From a bacterium (lineage in GTDB: Bacteria > Desulfobacterota > Binatia > HRBIN30 > CADEER01): a stretch of DNA of 64,000 nt. The notes below the pieces were generated by a model. The model had not been told where the DNA came from, did no database searches, and saw only the letters and a program-made list of their open reading frames with translations. Within the stretch, counting starts at the first letter, position 1, and every line of letters begins with the position of its first letter. Below are positions 10,298 through 21,010 of this stretch, one piece after another. Location of the stretch: positions 496,001 through 560,000 of the forward strand of contig JAHBUY010000002.1 in assembly GCA_019637795.1 (NCBI GenBank), in the 5' to 3' direction. Made by a program: the position numbers and the translations under genes.

Positions 10298-11503
10298 TCA
10301 CGACGCCGCGGCCTCGAAGGATGCCCGCATCGCGGCCCGCAGCTCGGGGGCGCAGAGGACGTCGATCGCCGTCAGCGCCAGCGCCTTCGCGCCGTCGATG
10401 ACGCCCTGCTGGCCGCGCTCGCTGGCCGCCCAGGTGGCGAACTCGGGCGTGTGCAGCGCCACCTGCGGCGGGGCGATCGCCACCATCGGGTGGATCGAGG
10501 GCACCAGCTTGCTCACGTTGCCCATGTCGGTGCTGCCGCTGATCAGCTCCGGCGGAGCGTGCTCGACGCGACGGCCGAGCTGCACGAGGTTCGCCTCGTA
10601 CGCGGCGGCGAGCGCCGCGTTGGTCCACATGTCCGAGTAGTCCTCGCCGTGGGTGTGCGTGCACAGCTCGGCGCCGCTGGCGAGCGCGCCGGCGCGAAAG
10701 CAGTCGTGGACCCGCTGCTTCAGGCGTTCGAGGCGGCGCTCGTTGGCGGCGCGGACGTAGAAGAGCCCGGCGGCGTGCTCGGGCACGATGTTCGGCTTCT
10801 GCCCGCCGTCGGTGATGATGCCGTGGATGCGCTCGCTGGGCCGGATGTGCTGCCGCAGTTGGGCGATCGCCTGGTAGGCGGTGACCAGCCCGTCGAGCGC
10901 GTTGACTCCGGCGTGTGGAGCTGCCGCCGCGTGCGCGGCGCGGCCGCGGTACTCGACCTCGACGGCGTGGATCGCCAGCACGTTCATGCCGATGAGCTCG
11001 AGGCTGGCGGGATGGATCATCATCGCCGCCGCGACGTCGGCGAAGGCGCCCTCGCGCCCCATGATCACCTTGCCGCCGCCGCCCTCTTCGGCCGGCGTGC
11101 CGAGCACGACGACGCTGCCGCCGGTCTCGGCCACCACTGCCGCCAGCGCGGCCCCGGCGCCGGCGCCGGCGGCGGCGATGACGTTGTGCCCGCAGCCGTG
11201 GCCGATGCCGGGCAGGGCATCGTACTCGCACAGCACCGCCACTCGCGGCTCGCCGCTGCCGGCTCGGGCGGCGAAGGCGGTCTTCAGGCCGTAGGCGCCG
11301 CGCTCGACGGCGAGTCCACGGCTTTCGAGGTAGTCGCACAGCCAGGCGGCGGCGTGCTGCTCCTCGAAACACAGCTCGGGGTGGGCGTGGATGCGGCTGC
11401 TGAGATCGACCAGCGCGGCGCGCTCAGCGTCGATGCAGGCGCTGGCGCGCGCCTTCAGCGCCGCCAGATCACGGGCGGGCGGCGGTTGGCTGCGCGGCGG
11501 CAT
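10298..11503 (-). CDS. M20-family amidohydrolase/peptidase
   Basis: 401 residues. Metal-binding landmarks of M20 hydrolases are visible: HAHPELCFEE near the N-terminus, GIGHGCGHN, the catalytic pair in GTPAEEGGGGK, and IHPAS. The central dimerisation domain has YRGRAAHAAAAPHAGVNALDG. The overall pattern is closest to the PM20D2/AbgB-type aminoacyl or aminobenzoyl-glutamate hydrolases, but the substrate cannot be read from sequence. The ATG at 11503 was preferred over a TTG at 11536; it overlaps the 3' end of the upstream HEAT-repeat gene by 35 bases, suggesting co-transcription. Likely cytoplasmic. Confidence 0.88.
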   Translation of the reverse strand: MPPRSQPPPARDLAALKARASACIDAERAALVDLSSRIHAHPELCFEEQHAAAWLCDYLESRGLAVERGAYGLKTAFAARAGSGEPRVAVLCEYDALPGIGHGCGHNVIAAAGAGAGAALAAVVAETGGSVVVLGTPAEEGGGGKVIMGREGAFADVAAAMMIHPASLELIGMNVLAIHAVEVEYRGRAAHAAAAPHAGVNALDGLVTAYQAIAQLRQHIRPSERIHGIITDGGQKPNIVPEHAAGLFYVRAANERRLERLKQRVHDCFRAGALASGAELCTHTHGEDYSDMWTNAALAAAYEANLVQLGRRVEHAPPELISGSTDMGNVSKLVPSIHPMVAIAPPQVALHTPEFATWAASERGQQGVIDGAKALALTAIDVLCAPELRAAMRASFEAAAS

Positions 11504-12242
11504 TCTTGGCGGTGGTGTCGGTGTCGTCGTCGGCAAAGTCGAGGATGCCCGCCGCCAGGTTGCGATTGTCCTCGTCGGGGTCGTGCAGCGCCTCCTTCAC
11601 CAGCGCCAGGGCCTCCGGGTCCTCCATGTCGCCGAGCACGCTGATCGCCTCGAAGCGGACCTCGGCATCGGGGTCGCGCAGCGGCTTGGCGAGCAGGCCG
11701 GGGGTGAGCTCCTCGACGCGGTCGCCAAGGGCCTCGACGGCGGCCAGCCGGACTTCTGGATCCGGGTCGTCCATGCTCTCCATGAGGAGGCGCATGGACT
11801 CGGGCCCCTCGTCGCCAGTGAGCATCAGGATGGCGCCGATGCGCTCGTCGGGATCCTGGTTGTTCTGCAGCGTGTCGCGCGCCTCGGCCAGCTCCTCGGG
11901 ATCATCGTCGCTGTCGTCGACGGCGAGGTCCTGCTCCGCGCGCTCGCGCATCTTGTCGGCTTTCGCCGACGCGGTCGGCGCCTCGCGCCTGGAGGCGCCG
12001 GGGGCGTCGGCCTGGCGCTTGTCGTAGTCGGCGCGGAGCTGGTTCAAGCGGTCTTCCACCCGCGAATTGCCGCTCTTCGCATCGGCATTCGCCCCCGCCG
12101 AACCCGTCCCGGCACGCGGGCGGGCCGCCACGCCGGCGTCCGTGCCCGAGCTGGTACCCTCGTCGCCGCCGCGCATCAGCACGGCGATGGCGAGCAGAAC
12201 CGCTGCTCCGGCGGCGATCACCGCCAGTGTCACTCCGCGCAT
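11469..12242 (-). CDS. membrane-anchored HEAT-repeat protein
   Basis: 257 residues. An N-terminal hydrophobic segment (about 5-22) is followed by a Ser/Gly/Ala-rich linker and then at least three HEAT/PBS-lyase-like repeats with the recurring DPDPEVRLAAVEALG and DPDAEVRFEAISVLG pattern. Very acidic overall, ending in a low-complexity tail. Such repeats usually form protein-binding scaffolds; no enzyme motif is visible. The ATG at 12242 has GGGAGG five bases upstream on the coding strand, whereas the GTG at 12248 would sit on that ribosome site. It overlaps the M20 gene. Confidence 0.75.
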   Translation of the reverse strand: MRGVTLAVIAAGAAVLLAIAVLMRGGDEGTSSGTDAGVAARPRAGTGSAGANADAKSGNSRVEDRLNQLRADYDKRQADAPGASRREAPTASAKADKMRERAEQDLAVDDSDDDPEELAEARDTLQNNQDPDERIGAILMLTGDEGPESMRLLMESMDDPDPEVRLAAVEALGDRVEELTPGLLAKPLRDPDAEVRFEAISVLGDMEDPEALALVKEALHDPDEDNRNLAAGILDFADDDTDTTAKNAAAQPTAARP

Positions 12243-12489
12243 CGACACCTCCCGGCCGAGCGGACTACTGATTGCTCTCGCACTGTTGGATCTCCCTCGA
12301 CGCGGGACACCGCCCGGGAGGACGGCCCGCAGGATCTGACCACCCAGCTAGGCTGAGTTGTCAGCCACGGTCAAGACTTGCTTTGCGTCGCCTCCGGGCC
12401 CATTGGCCGAGCCCGGCCGGCGCGCGGCGGCGGAGGGCGGGACGCGGCGCCCCACCGGGCGGACCCCGCGACCCGCGGCCCAGGCGGGC

Positions 12490-12936
12490 TCAGTTGTCGA
12501 TGCGGGCGATCAGCAGGCGGTAGTCGGGCAGGTCCCCGACCGCGCGCAGGAGCTGATCCACCTGCACGGGCTTGCGCAGGAAGGCGACGGCGCCCGATTT
12601 GTAGCTGCGCGCCATGTCCTCGTCTTCGTCGGATCCGGTGAGGACGATGACCGGCAGATGGCGGAGCCGCCGGTCGCCCCAGATCTTGGCCAGCACCTCG
12701 CGGCCGTCGATCTTCGGCAGCCCGAGGTCGAGCAGGATGAGCCCGTAGCGCCGGTTCCCCTCGAGGGCGGACGCGTAGAGCATGTCGAGTCCTTCCTGCC
12801 CGTCGCGCGCGACCGAGAGGTGGTTGCCGATGTGCGCCCGTTCCAGGGCGCGCTTGGTGAGGAGCACATCGTCCTCGCTGTCCTCGATCAACAGGAGATT
12901 CGGGACCTGGGCGTTGGTGGACGGTGGGTTGCCCAT
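12490..12936 (-). CDS. single-domain response regulator (Rcp1/CheY-like)
   Basis: 148 residues consisting only of a receiver domain. The acidic cluster EDSEDD, phosphoacceptor Asp in LLDLGLPKIDG, conserved Thr in VLTGSDED and Lys in FLRKPV are all present. The spacing and the LTKRALERA helix resemble Rcp1-type regulators that pair with phytochrome-like or hybrid kinases. There is no output domain and no kinase gene adjacent. The ATG at 12936 is fixed by a strong AAGGAGG just upstream on the coding strand; the open frame extends further but without support. It is divergent from the RND exporter gene, with about 100 bases between the starts. Confidence 0.9.
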   Translation of the reverse strand: MGNPPSTNAQVPNLLLIEDSEDDVLLTKRALERAHIGNHLSVARDGQEGLDMLYASALEGNRRYGLILLDLGLPKIDGREVLAKIWGDRRLRHLPVIVLTGSDEDEDMARSYKSGAVAFLRKPVQVDQLLRAVGDLPDYRLLIARIDN

Positions 12937-13036
12937 TGCTCCTCCTTGGTTTTCATTATCGCGAAAGCCCCGCAATTCAAGAGCCCGGCGTTTCCTTTGG
13001 CCGATCCCGCGCGTGCGCTATACGCCGCGGACGGAG

Positions 13037-15793
13037 ATGCGTGACAGCGCGGATATCGTCGTCCGGTACCCTCGCACGGCCATCGTCATCGGCCTGCTGG
13101 CGACCCTGCTGTTCGGCATCGCGGCGCGGCACGTGCGCATCGAGGCGTCGATGGGCAGCATCCTGCGCGCCGACGATCCCGGCGTGCGGTATTACGACGA
13201 TGTCCGCACCGCGTTCGGCAGCGACGACATCGCCGTCGTCGGGGTGCGGGCGGATGAGATCTTCGCGCCCGGGACGCTGACCAAGATCGCCCGCGTCACC
13301 GACCAGCTCGCCGCGCTGCCGGGCGTCGAGCGGGTGCTCAGCCTGACCAATACCGTCGATCCGGCAGCCGACGTCTTCAATCCGCCGCCGCTGCTGCCGT
13401 CGATCCCACCGCGTCCCGAGGACATCGCGGCGCTGCGGGCCAAGCTCGCGGCGACGCCCTTGTACGCGCAGAATCTCGTCGCGCCGGACGGGCACGGGGC
13501 GGCGATCAATGTCGTCCTGCGGCCGATGACCGATGCCGAGTACGCCGACCTGCGGCTCGACGAGCGCATCGCCGATATTCTCGCCGCCGCGCAGGGACCG
13601 GAGCAGTTCTTCTACACCGGGGTGTCGCGGATCACGCGCAGCGCCGTCACCCTGATCCGCCGCGACTTCGCGCGCTTCACGCCGATCGCGGTCGCCTGCG
13701 TCGTCGCCGTGCTCTGGTTCGCCTTCCGCCGCTTCCGCGCCGTCGTCCTGCCATTGGTGACGGTCACGCTGGCGGTGGTGTGGACGGTCGGCGTGATGGC
13801 GCTGGTCGGCATCCCCGTCAGCCTCGGCACGTTCATGCTGCCGCCGCTGCTCCTCGTGGTGGGCAGCGCGCAGGCGATGCACGTCATCTCGGCCTACTAC
13901 GAGCAGGTGCGGCGCGGGAACCGCGAGGGCGCGGTCGGCGAGGCGGTGCACGCGGTGTGGGCGCCGCTGCTGATCTCCAGCGTCACCCTCGCCGTCGGCT
14001 TCGGCGCCCTGACGGTGAGCGACATCGTGGCGGTGCGCGATCTCGGCCTGATGGCGGTGGTCGGCGTGCTGCTGTCGACGATCAGCTCGCTCGGCTTCCT
14101 CCCGGCGGCCCTGGCGGTGTGGGCCCAGGTGGCGAGCAGCAAGGAGACCGCGCCGTCGCCGCGGGTCGAGAGCCTGATGGTGAAGATAGGCGGCCAGGCC
14201 TACGCGGCTCGCGGCACCGTGCTCGGCGTGGCGGCGCTGATCGCCGCCGTCGCCGCGATCGGTACGGCCCGCATCGTCGTCGAATCCGACTTCCTCGCCT
14301 ACTTCGATCCCAGCTCGCCGGTGCGCCACGACCACGAGCTGATCAACCACACGATCGTCGGCAGCAATCCATTCTACCTGATCATCGAGGGGGGCGCCCC
14401 GGGCACATTGCGGCAGTGGGAGGTGCTGAAGAGGATCAAGGATCTGCAGACCTTCATCGGCACCCTCGACGGGGTGAGCGGTTCGATCTCGCTGGTCGAC
14501 TACCTCGAGCTGCTGGAGAAGGGACTGAACAAAGCCGGCGAAGGCGATGTGTTGATCGACGAGCACGGCAACATCATCGAGGGCACCGGCGGGGCGCCGC
14601 AGTCGTTCTGGGAGAACTCCGCCAACCTGCCGCCGGTTCTCAACCTGATGGCCGGGAGCCCCAGCACCTTCCGCGCCGTGGTCAGCGGCGACTTCTCGCG
14701 CGCCAGCATCGTCGTGCGCTCGAAGGTGTCGGGGTCGCGCGAGATCGAGGCGATGCTCGGCAAGATCCGCCACTACGTCGGCGAGCACTTCCCGGCCGGG
14801 CTGCGCGTGGTGCCGACCGGCAGTCTGGTGCTGATCACCGGCACCAGCTCGCGCATGGTCCTCGACCAGATCGCGAGCGTGTCGCTGGCGCTGCTCGGCA
14901 TCTTCGCGGTGATGGCGCTCATGTTGTTGTCGGCACGCATCGGGCTGCTGGCCATCCTGCCCAACGTGCTGGCGGTCGACGTCTTCTTCGGCATCCTCGG
15001 CTGGGGACGGTTGCCGCTGAATCTCGGCACCAGCCTGATCGCCACCATGGCGCTCGGCCTGGCGGTCGACTCGAGCGTCCACTACATGTGGCGCCTCAGC
15101 CGCGAGCTGCGCGGCGAGGCGGACCAGGCGGCCGCCATCCAGCGCACCCTGCGCGCCGTCGGCGCGCCGATGCTGTACACCACGCTCGCCCTGGCCACCG
15201 GCTTCCTCGCCTTCGCCGGCTCCAGCTTCCCCCCGATCCGCAACTTCGGCGTTCTGACCGCGATCACCCTCGCCACGGCCTTCGCCGCCAACCTGGTGGT
15301 GCTGCCGGCGCTGCTCGCGACCACCAAGATCATCACCCTGTGGGATCTGCTGCGGGTCAGGTTGGGGCCCGACTTCACCCGCGCCATCCCCTTGCTCGCC
15401 GGCCTCCGACCGGCCCAGGCGCGCATCGTGGTGCTGATGGGCGAGCTGCGCCAGTTCCCCCCCGGGGCACCCATCGTCCGCGCCGGCGAGGAGGGCAGCG
15501 AGATGTTCGTCATCCTGTCCGGCGCCACGGACGTCTACGTCCGGCACAACGGCGACCGCCGCCAGGTGGCGGAATTCCGCCGCGGCGACGTCTTCGGCGA
15601 GATGGCGCTGGTGCGCAACGAAGAGCGCAGCGCCGACGTCGAGGCCCGCGACGCGGTCGAGCTGCTCGCCGTCGACCAGCGCTTCCTGCAACGCATCCAG
15701 CGCCGCTACCCTCGCATCGCGGCCCGCGTCTTCCTCAATCTGACCCGCATCCTCAGCGACCGCCTGCAGCGCATGAACGAACGGATGGCGTAA
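13037..15793 (+). CDS. MMPL/RND-superfamily exporter with C-terminal cyclic-nucleotide-binding domain
   Basis: 918 residues. The first part has the two-fold RND/MMPL layout: a membrane segment near the N-terminus, a large extracytoplasmic loop, five or six membrane segments (about 210-370), then the pattern repeated. Residues from about 790 to 900 form a cNMP-binding domain: [21 protein letters not shown], then [10 protein letters not shown] with the Glu of the phosphate-binding cassette, and [15 protein letters not shown] proteins move lipids or hydrophobic compounds using the proton gradient; a cytoplasmic cNMP sensor on the tail is unusual. The ATG at 13037 gives an N-terminus suited to the first membrane helix. 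Confidence 0.85.
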   Translation: MRDSADIVVRYPRTAIVIGLLATLLFGIAARHVRIEASMGSILRADDPGVRYYDDVRTAFGSDDIAVVGVRADEIFAPGTLTKIARVTDQLAALPGVERVLSLTNTVDPAADVFNPPPLLPSIPPRPEDIAALRAKLAATPLYAQNLVAPDGHGAAINVVLRPMTDAEYADLRLDERIADILAAAQGPEQFFYTGVSRITRSAVTLIRRDFARFTPIAVACVVAVLWFAFRRFRAVVLPLVTVTLAVVWTVGVMALVGIPVSLGTFMLPPLLLVVGSAQAMHVISAYYEQVRRGNREGAVGEAVHAVWAPLLISSVTLAVGFGALTVSDIVAVRDLGLMAVVGVLLSTISSLGFLPAALAVWAQVASSKETAPSPRVESLMVKIGGQAYAARGTVLGVAALIAAVAAIGTARIVVESDFLAYFDPSSPVRHDHELINHTIVGSNPFYLIIEGGAPGTLRQWEVLKRIKDLQTFIGTLDGVSGSISLVDYLELLEKGLNKAGEGDVLIDEHGNIIEGTGGAPQSFWENSANLPPVLNLMAGSPSTFRAVVSGDFSRASIVVRSKVSGSREIEAMLGKIRHYVGEHFPAGLRVVPTGSLVLITGTSSRMVLDQIASVSLALLGIFAVMALMLLSARIGLLAILPNVLAVDVFFGILGWGRLPLNLGTSLIATMALGLAVDSSVHYMWRLSRELRGEADQAAAIQRTLRAVGAPMLYTTLALATGFLAFAGSSFPPIRNFGVLTAITLATAFAANLVVLPALLATTKIITLWDLLRVRLGPDFTRAIPLLAGLRPAQARIVVLMGELRQFPPGAPIVRAGEEGSEMFVILSGATDVYVRHNGDRRQVAEFRRGDVFGEMALVRNEERSADVEARDAVELLAVDQRFLQRIQRRYPRIAARVFLNLTRILSDRLQRMNERMA

Positions 15794-15855
15794 CCCTCTC
15801 GCCTCGTCCCGGGGTCCGCGCTACTGTCTCCTCTTCCCTCTGGAGGACGATGCCG

Positions 15856-17264
<1,409 letters not shown>

Positions 17265-17265
<1 letters not shown>

Positions 17266-17885
17266 TGAGCGAGCTGGTCAGGATCACCAGGGTGAGCGGG
17301 CGGCCGATCCCGCTGCGCGGCAACGACATCGACACCGATCGCATCATCCCGGCGCGCTACCTGAAAGCGGTCACCTTCGACGGGCTCGGCGCGGCGGCGT
17401 TCTACGACGAGCGTTTCGACGCGCAGGGCAACTCGAAGGGCCACATCATGGACGACCCGCGTTTCCAGGCGAAGGGACCGCGGGTCGCGGTGGTGAACAA
17501 GAACTTCGGCTGTGGCTCGTCGCGCGAGCACGCGCCGCAGGCGATGCTGCGCTGGGGCGTCAAGGCGCTGGTCGGGGAGTCGTTCGCCGACATCTTCTTC
17601 GGCAACTGCGTCGCGCTCGGCATGCCCTGCGTCACCGCCAGCGAGGCCGACGTCGGCCGCCTGCTGGCGGCGGTCGAGGCGGACCCGAGCCAGGAGCTGA
17701 TCGTCGACGTCGAGGGCCAGACGGCGACCTACGGCCCGCTCACCGTGCCGGCGCGCCTGCCGGCGGGCATCCGCAATCAGTTCCTCGCCGGCACGTGGGA
17801 CGCGACGCGCGTCCTTCTCGAAGCGACGTCGAAGATCAAAGCGACCGCCGCCCGCCTGCCCTACGTCTCGGGCTTCGAAGCCTAG
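17265..17885 (+). CDS. leuD: 3-isopropylmalate dehydratase small subunit
   Basis: 206 residues, close to the usual length of LeuD. Signature segments include DIDTDRIIPARYLK, NFGCGSSREHAP and the SFADIFFGNC stretch. It forms the swivelling domain that completes the isopropylmalate isomerase active site with LeuC. Translation is coupled to leuC by a one-base overlap, with GGGGAGGG just upstream of the ATG inside the end of leuC. Confidence 0.95.
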
Positions 17886-17937
17886 CCGTTCGTTGCGCCG
17901 ACGCCGCGCGCGCGGCTGGCCTTGCTGTGACGAAACA

Positions 17938-18073
17938 TTTCACCACGGAGGCACGGAGACACGGAGTAACCTGGACAAGAGGGGGTTCGGGGGCGAGATC
18001 CCCAACGCCATCAGCAAGGGCCAGGGGATCTTCCCTCGCTGCACCCTCCGTGGCTCCGTGCCTCCGTGGTGAA
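17938..18073. repeat. long inverted repeat flanking a 79-base spacer
   Basis: The left arm at 17938-17966 (starting TTTCACCACGGAGGCACGG) and the right arm at 18046-18073 (ending CTCCGTGGTGAA) are reverse complements with one mismatch in 28 bases. Each arm is itself built from GGAGNCACG-type 9-base repeats. It sits between leuD and the convergent DUF971 gene. Similar accgcagagacgcggag-type sequences are common dispersed repeats in many GC-rich genomes; a diverged relative occurs at 52783-52862. Confidence 0.85.
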
Positions 18074-18093
18074 GGTGTCTTGTCGTGTCGAGG

Positions 18094-18411
18094 TCAGATC
18101 GCCGGCTTCCGGCACTGCGCGCACTGACAGAGCTCGCGCAGGTACGGGTAGGAGTAGATGCCCGTTTCGTGACCGTCGGCCCAGTGGAAGCTGAGTGCGT
18201 AGCGACCGACCGGGGCGATCCGCTGCAGGTCGTCGTTTCCGCCCTCGACGAAGCGCTTCGCTCCCGAGTGCCCCTGGCAGGCGGCGCAGGGACACCAGCC
18301 GCGCAGATGGCCGAAGGCGTAGTCGCTCTCGTGGCCGTCGCTCCAAATGACGCGCAACGCCCGGCGCTCGGGCTCGCGGCGGACTTCCAACGGGTACGGC
18401 GGGCGCGACAT
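18094..18411 (-). CDS. DUF971 domain protein with two CxxC-type pairs
   Basis: 105 residues, all within the DUF971 (GBBH-like N-terminal) domain. The pattern of conserved residues is WSDGHESDYAFGHLRGWCPCAACQG followed by a C-terminal CQCAQCRK, giving two Cys pairs that probably bind zinc. DUF971 proteins are encoded near Mrp/ApbC ATPases or cofactor genes elsewhere; none is adjacent here. No signal peptide. It is transcribed toward the inverted repeat at 17938-18073. Confidence 0.85.
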   Translation of the reverse strand: MSRPPYPLEVRREPERRALRVIWSDGHESDYAFGHLRGWCPCAACQGHSGAKRFVEGGNDDLQRIAPVGRYALSFHWADGHETGIYSYPYLRELCQCAQCRKPAI

Positions 18412-18542
18412 CGGGGAAGTCTTGGCGATGACCGGCCGCTTTACAACCCACCGCCGGAGCCATCCCGACGACGCCGCGACGAGCGCGCGCCGCGGCTACC
18501 CGAATTGACTTCTGCGTCAGCTCGTCGAGAGTGGCGCGCGTG

Positions 18543-19532
18543 ATGGGGGAGGACGGGCTGCGCCTGCAGCCGGACGGGTCGGCGTTCGCCTGGATGTCCC
18601 AGCGTCTTGCCGAGCGCGTCTTCCTGCTCAACCAGTATCGCCGCCGCCGGCGGGTGCGGCATCTGCGCCGGCCGCTGCGCGACCGCCAAGCGCTGCTCGA
18701 CGCCCTGCGACGCAAGCACCTGGTGTTCTGCGTCACCGCCGGGCGCACCGGCACCACCTACGTGACCCGCCTCGGCGAGCTCTTCCCGGACACCGTCAGC
18801 CTGCACGAGCCGCAGCCATCGTACGTTCACTTCCTCCGCCAGGCGCAGCGCCGTCCGCGCCTCGCCTACCACTTCCTCCTCGAATACAAGCTGCCGTTCA
18901 TCGCCAGCGCGCCGGCGACGCACTACGTCGAGACCAGCCATCTCTTCGCCAAGGGCTTCCTGGAGCCGATGCTGGATCTCGGTCTGCGTCCCGCCGTCCT
19001 GTTGCTGCGCCGCGAGCCGCGCGCCATCGCCCGCAGTCTGCTCACCCGGAGGACGGTGCCGGGACGCGGCAAGCTCGGGTTCAAGTACCTGGTGCACCCC
19101 GGCGATCCCGGCGTGCTGCCGTTGCCGCACTGGAACGCGTACAGCGACTACCAGCTCTGCTTCTGGTACGCGCTGGAAATGGAGCGCCGGCAGCGGGACT
19201 ACGGCGCGCTCCTGTCAGCCCACGGCTGCGCCGTTGCCGACGCGACCGCGGACGAGCTGCACGACTCGCACCGTTTCCTCGCCGTCGCGCAGGAGCTGGG
19301 CCTGCTCGACGGGCGGGTCGACCGCGAGGCGCTGCTGCAGCGACACGCCGAGGTATCGGGGCGGCTCTACAACTACAACCGCCGGCCACCGGCGGTGGTG
19401 GTGGACCCGGACGCGGCCGAGGAGGCGGTCTGGCAGGCCGTGGCGCCGGCCGCGCCATGGATGCGCGAGGCGGTCGCGCGACGGTACGCGCCGGCGGGCG
19501 AGGTCACACGCCGGGCGGCTTCCCGCTCTTGA
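18543..19532 (+). CDS. P-loop sulfotransferase-like protein
   Basis: 329 residues. VTAGRTGTTYVTRLGELFPD near residue 64 resembles the 5'-phosphosulfate-binding loop of sulfotransferases, and LLLRREPRAIARSLL resembles the 3'-phosphate-binding region. Sulfotransferases move sulfate from PAPS to alcohols or sugars; the acceptor cannot be predicted. No signal peptide is visible, so it is probably cytoplasmic. An ATG at 18543 was chosen; the open frame includes a GTG four codons earlier. The 3' end overlaps the convergent TPR gene by 29 bases. Confidence 0.75.
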   Translation: MGEDGLRLQPDGSAFAWMSQRLAERVFLLNQYRRRRRVRHLRRPLRDRQALLDALRRKHLVFCVTAGRTGTTYVTRLGELFPDTVSLHEPQPSYVHFLRQAQRRPRLAYHFLLEYKLPFIASAPATHYVETSHLFAKGFLEPMLDLGLRPAVLLLRREPRAIARSLLTRRTVPGRGKLGFKYLVHPGDPGVLPLPHWNAYSDYQLCFWYALEMERRQRDYGALLSAHGCAVADATADELHDSHRFLAVAQELGLLDGRVDREALLQRHAEVSGRLYNYNRRPPAVVVDPDAAEEAVWQAVAPAAPWMREAVARRYAPAGEVTRRAASRS

Positions 19533-19851
19533 GCTGCTGCTTCCAGTCGAGCATCCGACCCTTGGCCGCCCACTCCTCGGCGCGAGGCACGTCGCCGACC
19601 TTCTGATAGATCCGCGAGACGTTGGTGTAGGAGAGTATCTCGTCCGGCTGCAGCTCCGCGACCCGCACCGCGGCGGCGATCGCCTCGTCGAACCGGCCGA
19701 GGTCGGCGAGCGCCATCGACAGCCCCTCGAGCACGTCGGCGTAGTCGGGATCGATCGCCAGCGCCTCGCGGTAGACGCGCACCGCCGTTTCCAGATCGCC
19801 GTCGGCGACGGCATCGACGGCGCGGTCGAACAGCTCCTCTTTGGTCGGCAT
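19504..19851 (-). CDS. TPR-repeat protein
   Basis: 115 residues made of about three tetratricopeptide repeats: AVADGDLETAVRVYREALAIDPDYADV, then a second beginning EGLSMALADLGRFDEAI, and a third with the SYTNVSRIYQKVGDVPRAEEWAAK pattern. No signal peptide or enzyme motif. TPR proteins act as protein-binding adaptors. The ATG at 19851 is the natural start because the sequence before it has no family-like features. The gene is divergent from the lipoprotein gene at 19915. Confidence 0.85.
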   Translation of the reverse strand: MPTKEELFDRAVDAVADGDLETAVRVYREALAIDPDYADVLEGLSMALADLGRFDEAIAAAVRVAELQPDEILSYTNVSRIYQKVGDVPRAEEWAAKGRMLDWKQQLKSGKPPGV

Positions 19852-19914
19852 GCGAGAAACGCTATCGGAAAAGGGGCCTTCTGTCAGCGTCGCCGTCCGT
19901 CGCCGGAGGAACGA

Positions 19915-20898
19915 GTGCGCGACGGCACGGCCCGACCCGACGCGTCGATGACGATCCCGAGGATGCTCCTTCCCCTGCTGCTGCTCGCCGCGTGCACCCG
20001 CGTGGCGCCGGTGCAGGTCGATGCCGCGGTCGACGAGTCGCTGGCGCGCTCGCTGCTGAACGAGCTCGCCGAGCAGCAGCGGGCGACGATCGAGCGCTCC
20101 CGCGCCGAGGGGGCGGATGTCCTGTGGGCGAGCGACCCCGCCGACGTGCTGCGCCGCGCCGCCGCCGGCGAGCTGGCGCCGCTGACGGAGGCGATGATCG
20201 GCAGGCGTCCGCCGACGCTGGTCGACCCGCAGCACCGGTGGGCGGCGGTGGCGGCGATCGGACGGGTGATCGTCTACGACCCCGACCGACTGCCCGACGA
20301 TGGGTCGCCGACCCGCGTCCTCGACCTGGCGCGGCCGGAGCTGGCGCGGCAACTGGTGCTTGCCGAGCCGACCCGCGGCGCGGCCTTGTGGCACGCCGCC
20401 GCGCTGTCGGCGCGGCTCGGCGATGCCGACGCGCTCCGCTTCTTTCGCGGCCTGCGCGACGGCGGTGCGCGGCTGGTCGCCGACGAGGACACAGTGGGCG
20501 CGGCACTGATCGCCGGCGACCAGGCGCTGGCGTTGATCGACAGCGACCGCGCCTATGCGGCCCAGACGGCGCGGCCGCGGTTGGTCATCACCATTCCGGA
20601 TCAGGGCGACGATGGCAGCGGCGTCTTCGTGCTGCCGTCGGTGGTCGCACTGACCGCGCGCGGCGCCCGCAACCCCCGCGCCGTCGAGCTCGCTGCCGCT
20701 CTGCTCGCCCAACCGCAGGCCTTCCGCATCGCCCTTGCCGGCAACGCCTTCGTCGTCGCCGCCGACGGCACGTCGCCGCCCAGCCTGCTCAATGTCGACC
20801 AGATGAAGCTGATGCCGGTCGACTACGCCGACATCGTCGATCGCCTGTCCAAGGTGAGGACGGCGCTGGTGGGCGTTGATCTCGCCGCTGCGCCCTGA
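19915..20898 (+). CDS. solute-binding-type lipoprotein
   Basis: 327 residues from a GTG that has GGAGG five bases upstream; an ATG at 19948 is an alternative. Signal peptide with lipobox LAAC, modified Cys27. The mature part resembles periplasmic binding proteins of the iron/Fbp type: DVLWASDPADVLRRAAAGELAPL, a VIVYDPDRLP segment, and a late VPSVVAL-type stretch, but it is shorter and lacks visible metal-binding tyrosine pairs. There is no ABC transporter gene next to it, so it may act with a distant system or have a non-transport role. Its 3' end is convergent with the ParB-like gene. Confidence 0.7.
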   Translation: MRDGTARPDASMTIPRMLLPLLLLAACTRVAPVQVDAAVDESLARSLLNELAEQQRATIERSRAEGADVLWASDPADVLRRAAAGELAPLTEAMIGRRPPTLVDPQHRWAAVAAIGRVIVYDPDRLPDDGSPTRVLDLARPELARQLVLAEPTRGAALWHAAALSARLGDADALRFFRGLRDGGARLVADEDTVGAALIAGDQALALIDSDRAYAAQTARPRLVITIPDQGDDGSGVFVLPSVVALTARGARNPRAVELAAALLAQPQAFRIALAGNAFVVAADGTSPPSLLNVDQMKLMPVDYADIVDRLSKVRTALVGVDLAAAP

Positions 20899-21010
20899 GG
20901 CGGCCTCGGGGGGTCCTCCGAGGTCCAAGGCGCGCCGCCCGGCGGCCGTTCGTCAACTTGCTTCGCGATGCGCTCGCGCTGCGACGGCCGCGCGGGAGCG
21001 CGGCCCAGCG

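Noticed and set aside
12977-15691. Open frame of 904 codons on the minus strand across the exporter gene
   Set aside because: Low-complexity His/Asp/Gln-rich shadow with no domain; the plus-strand product is a clear membrane exporter.
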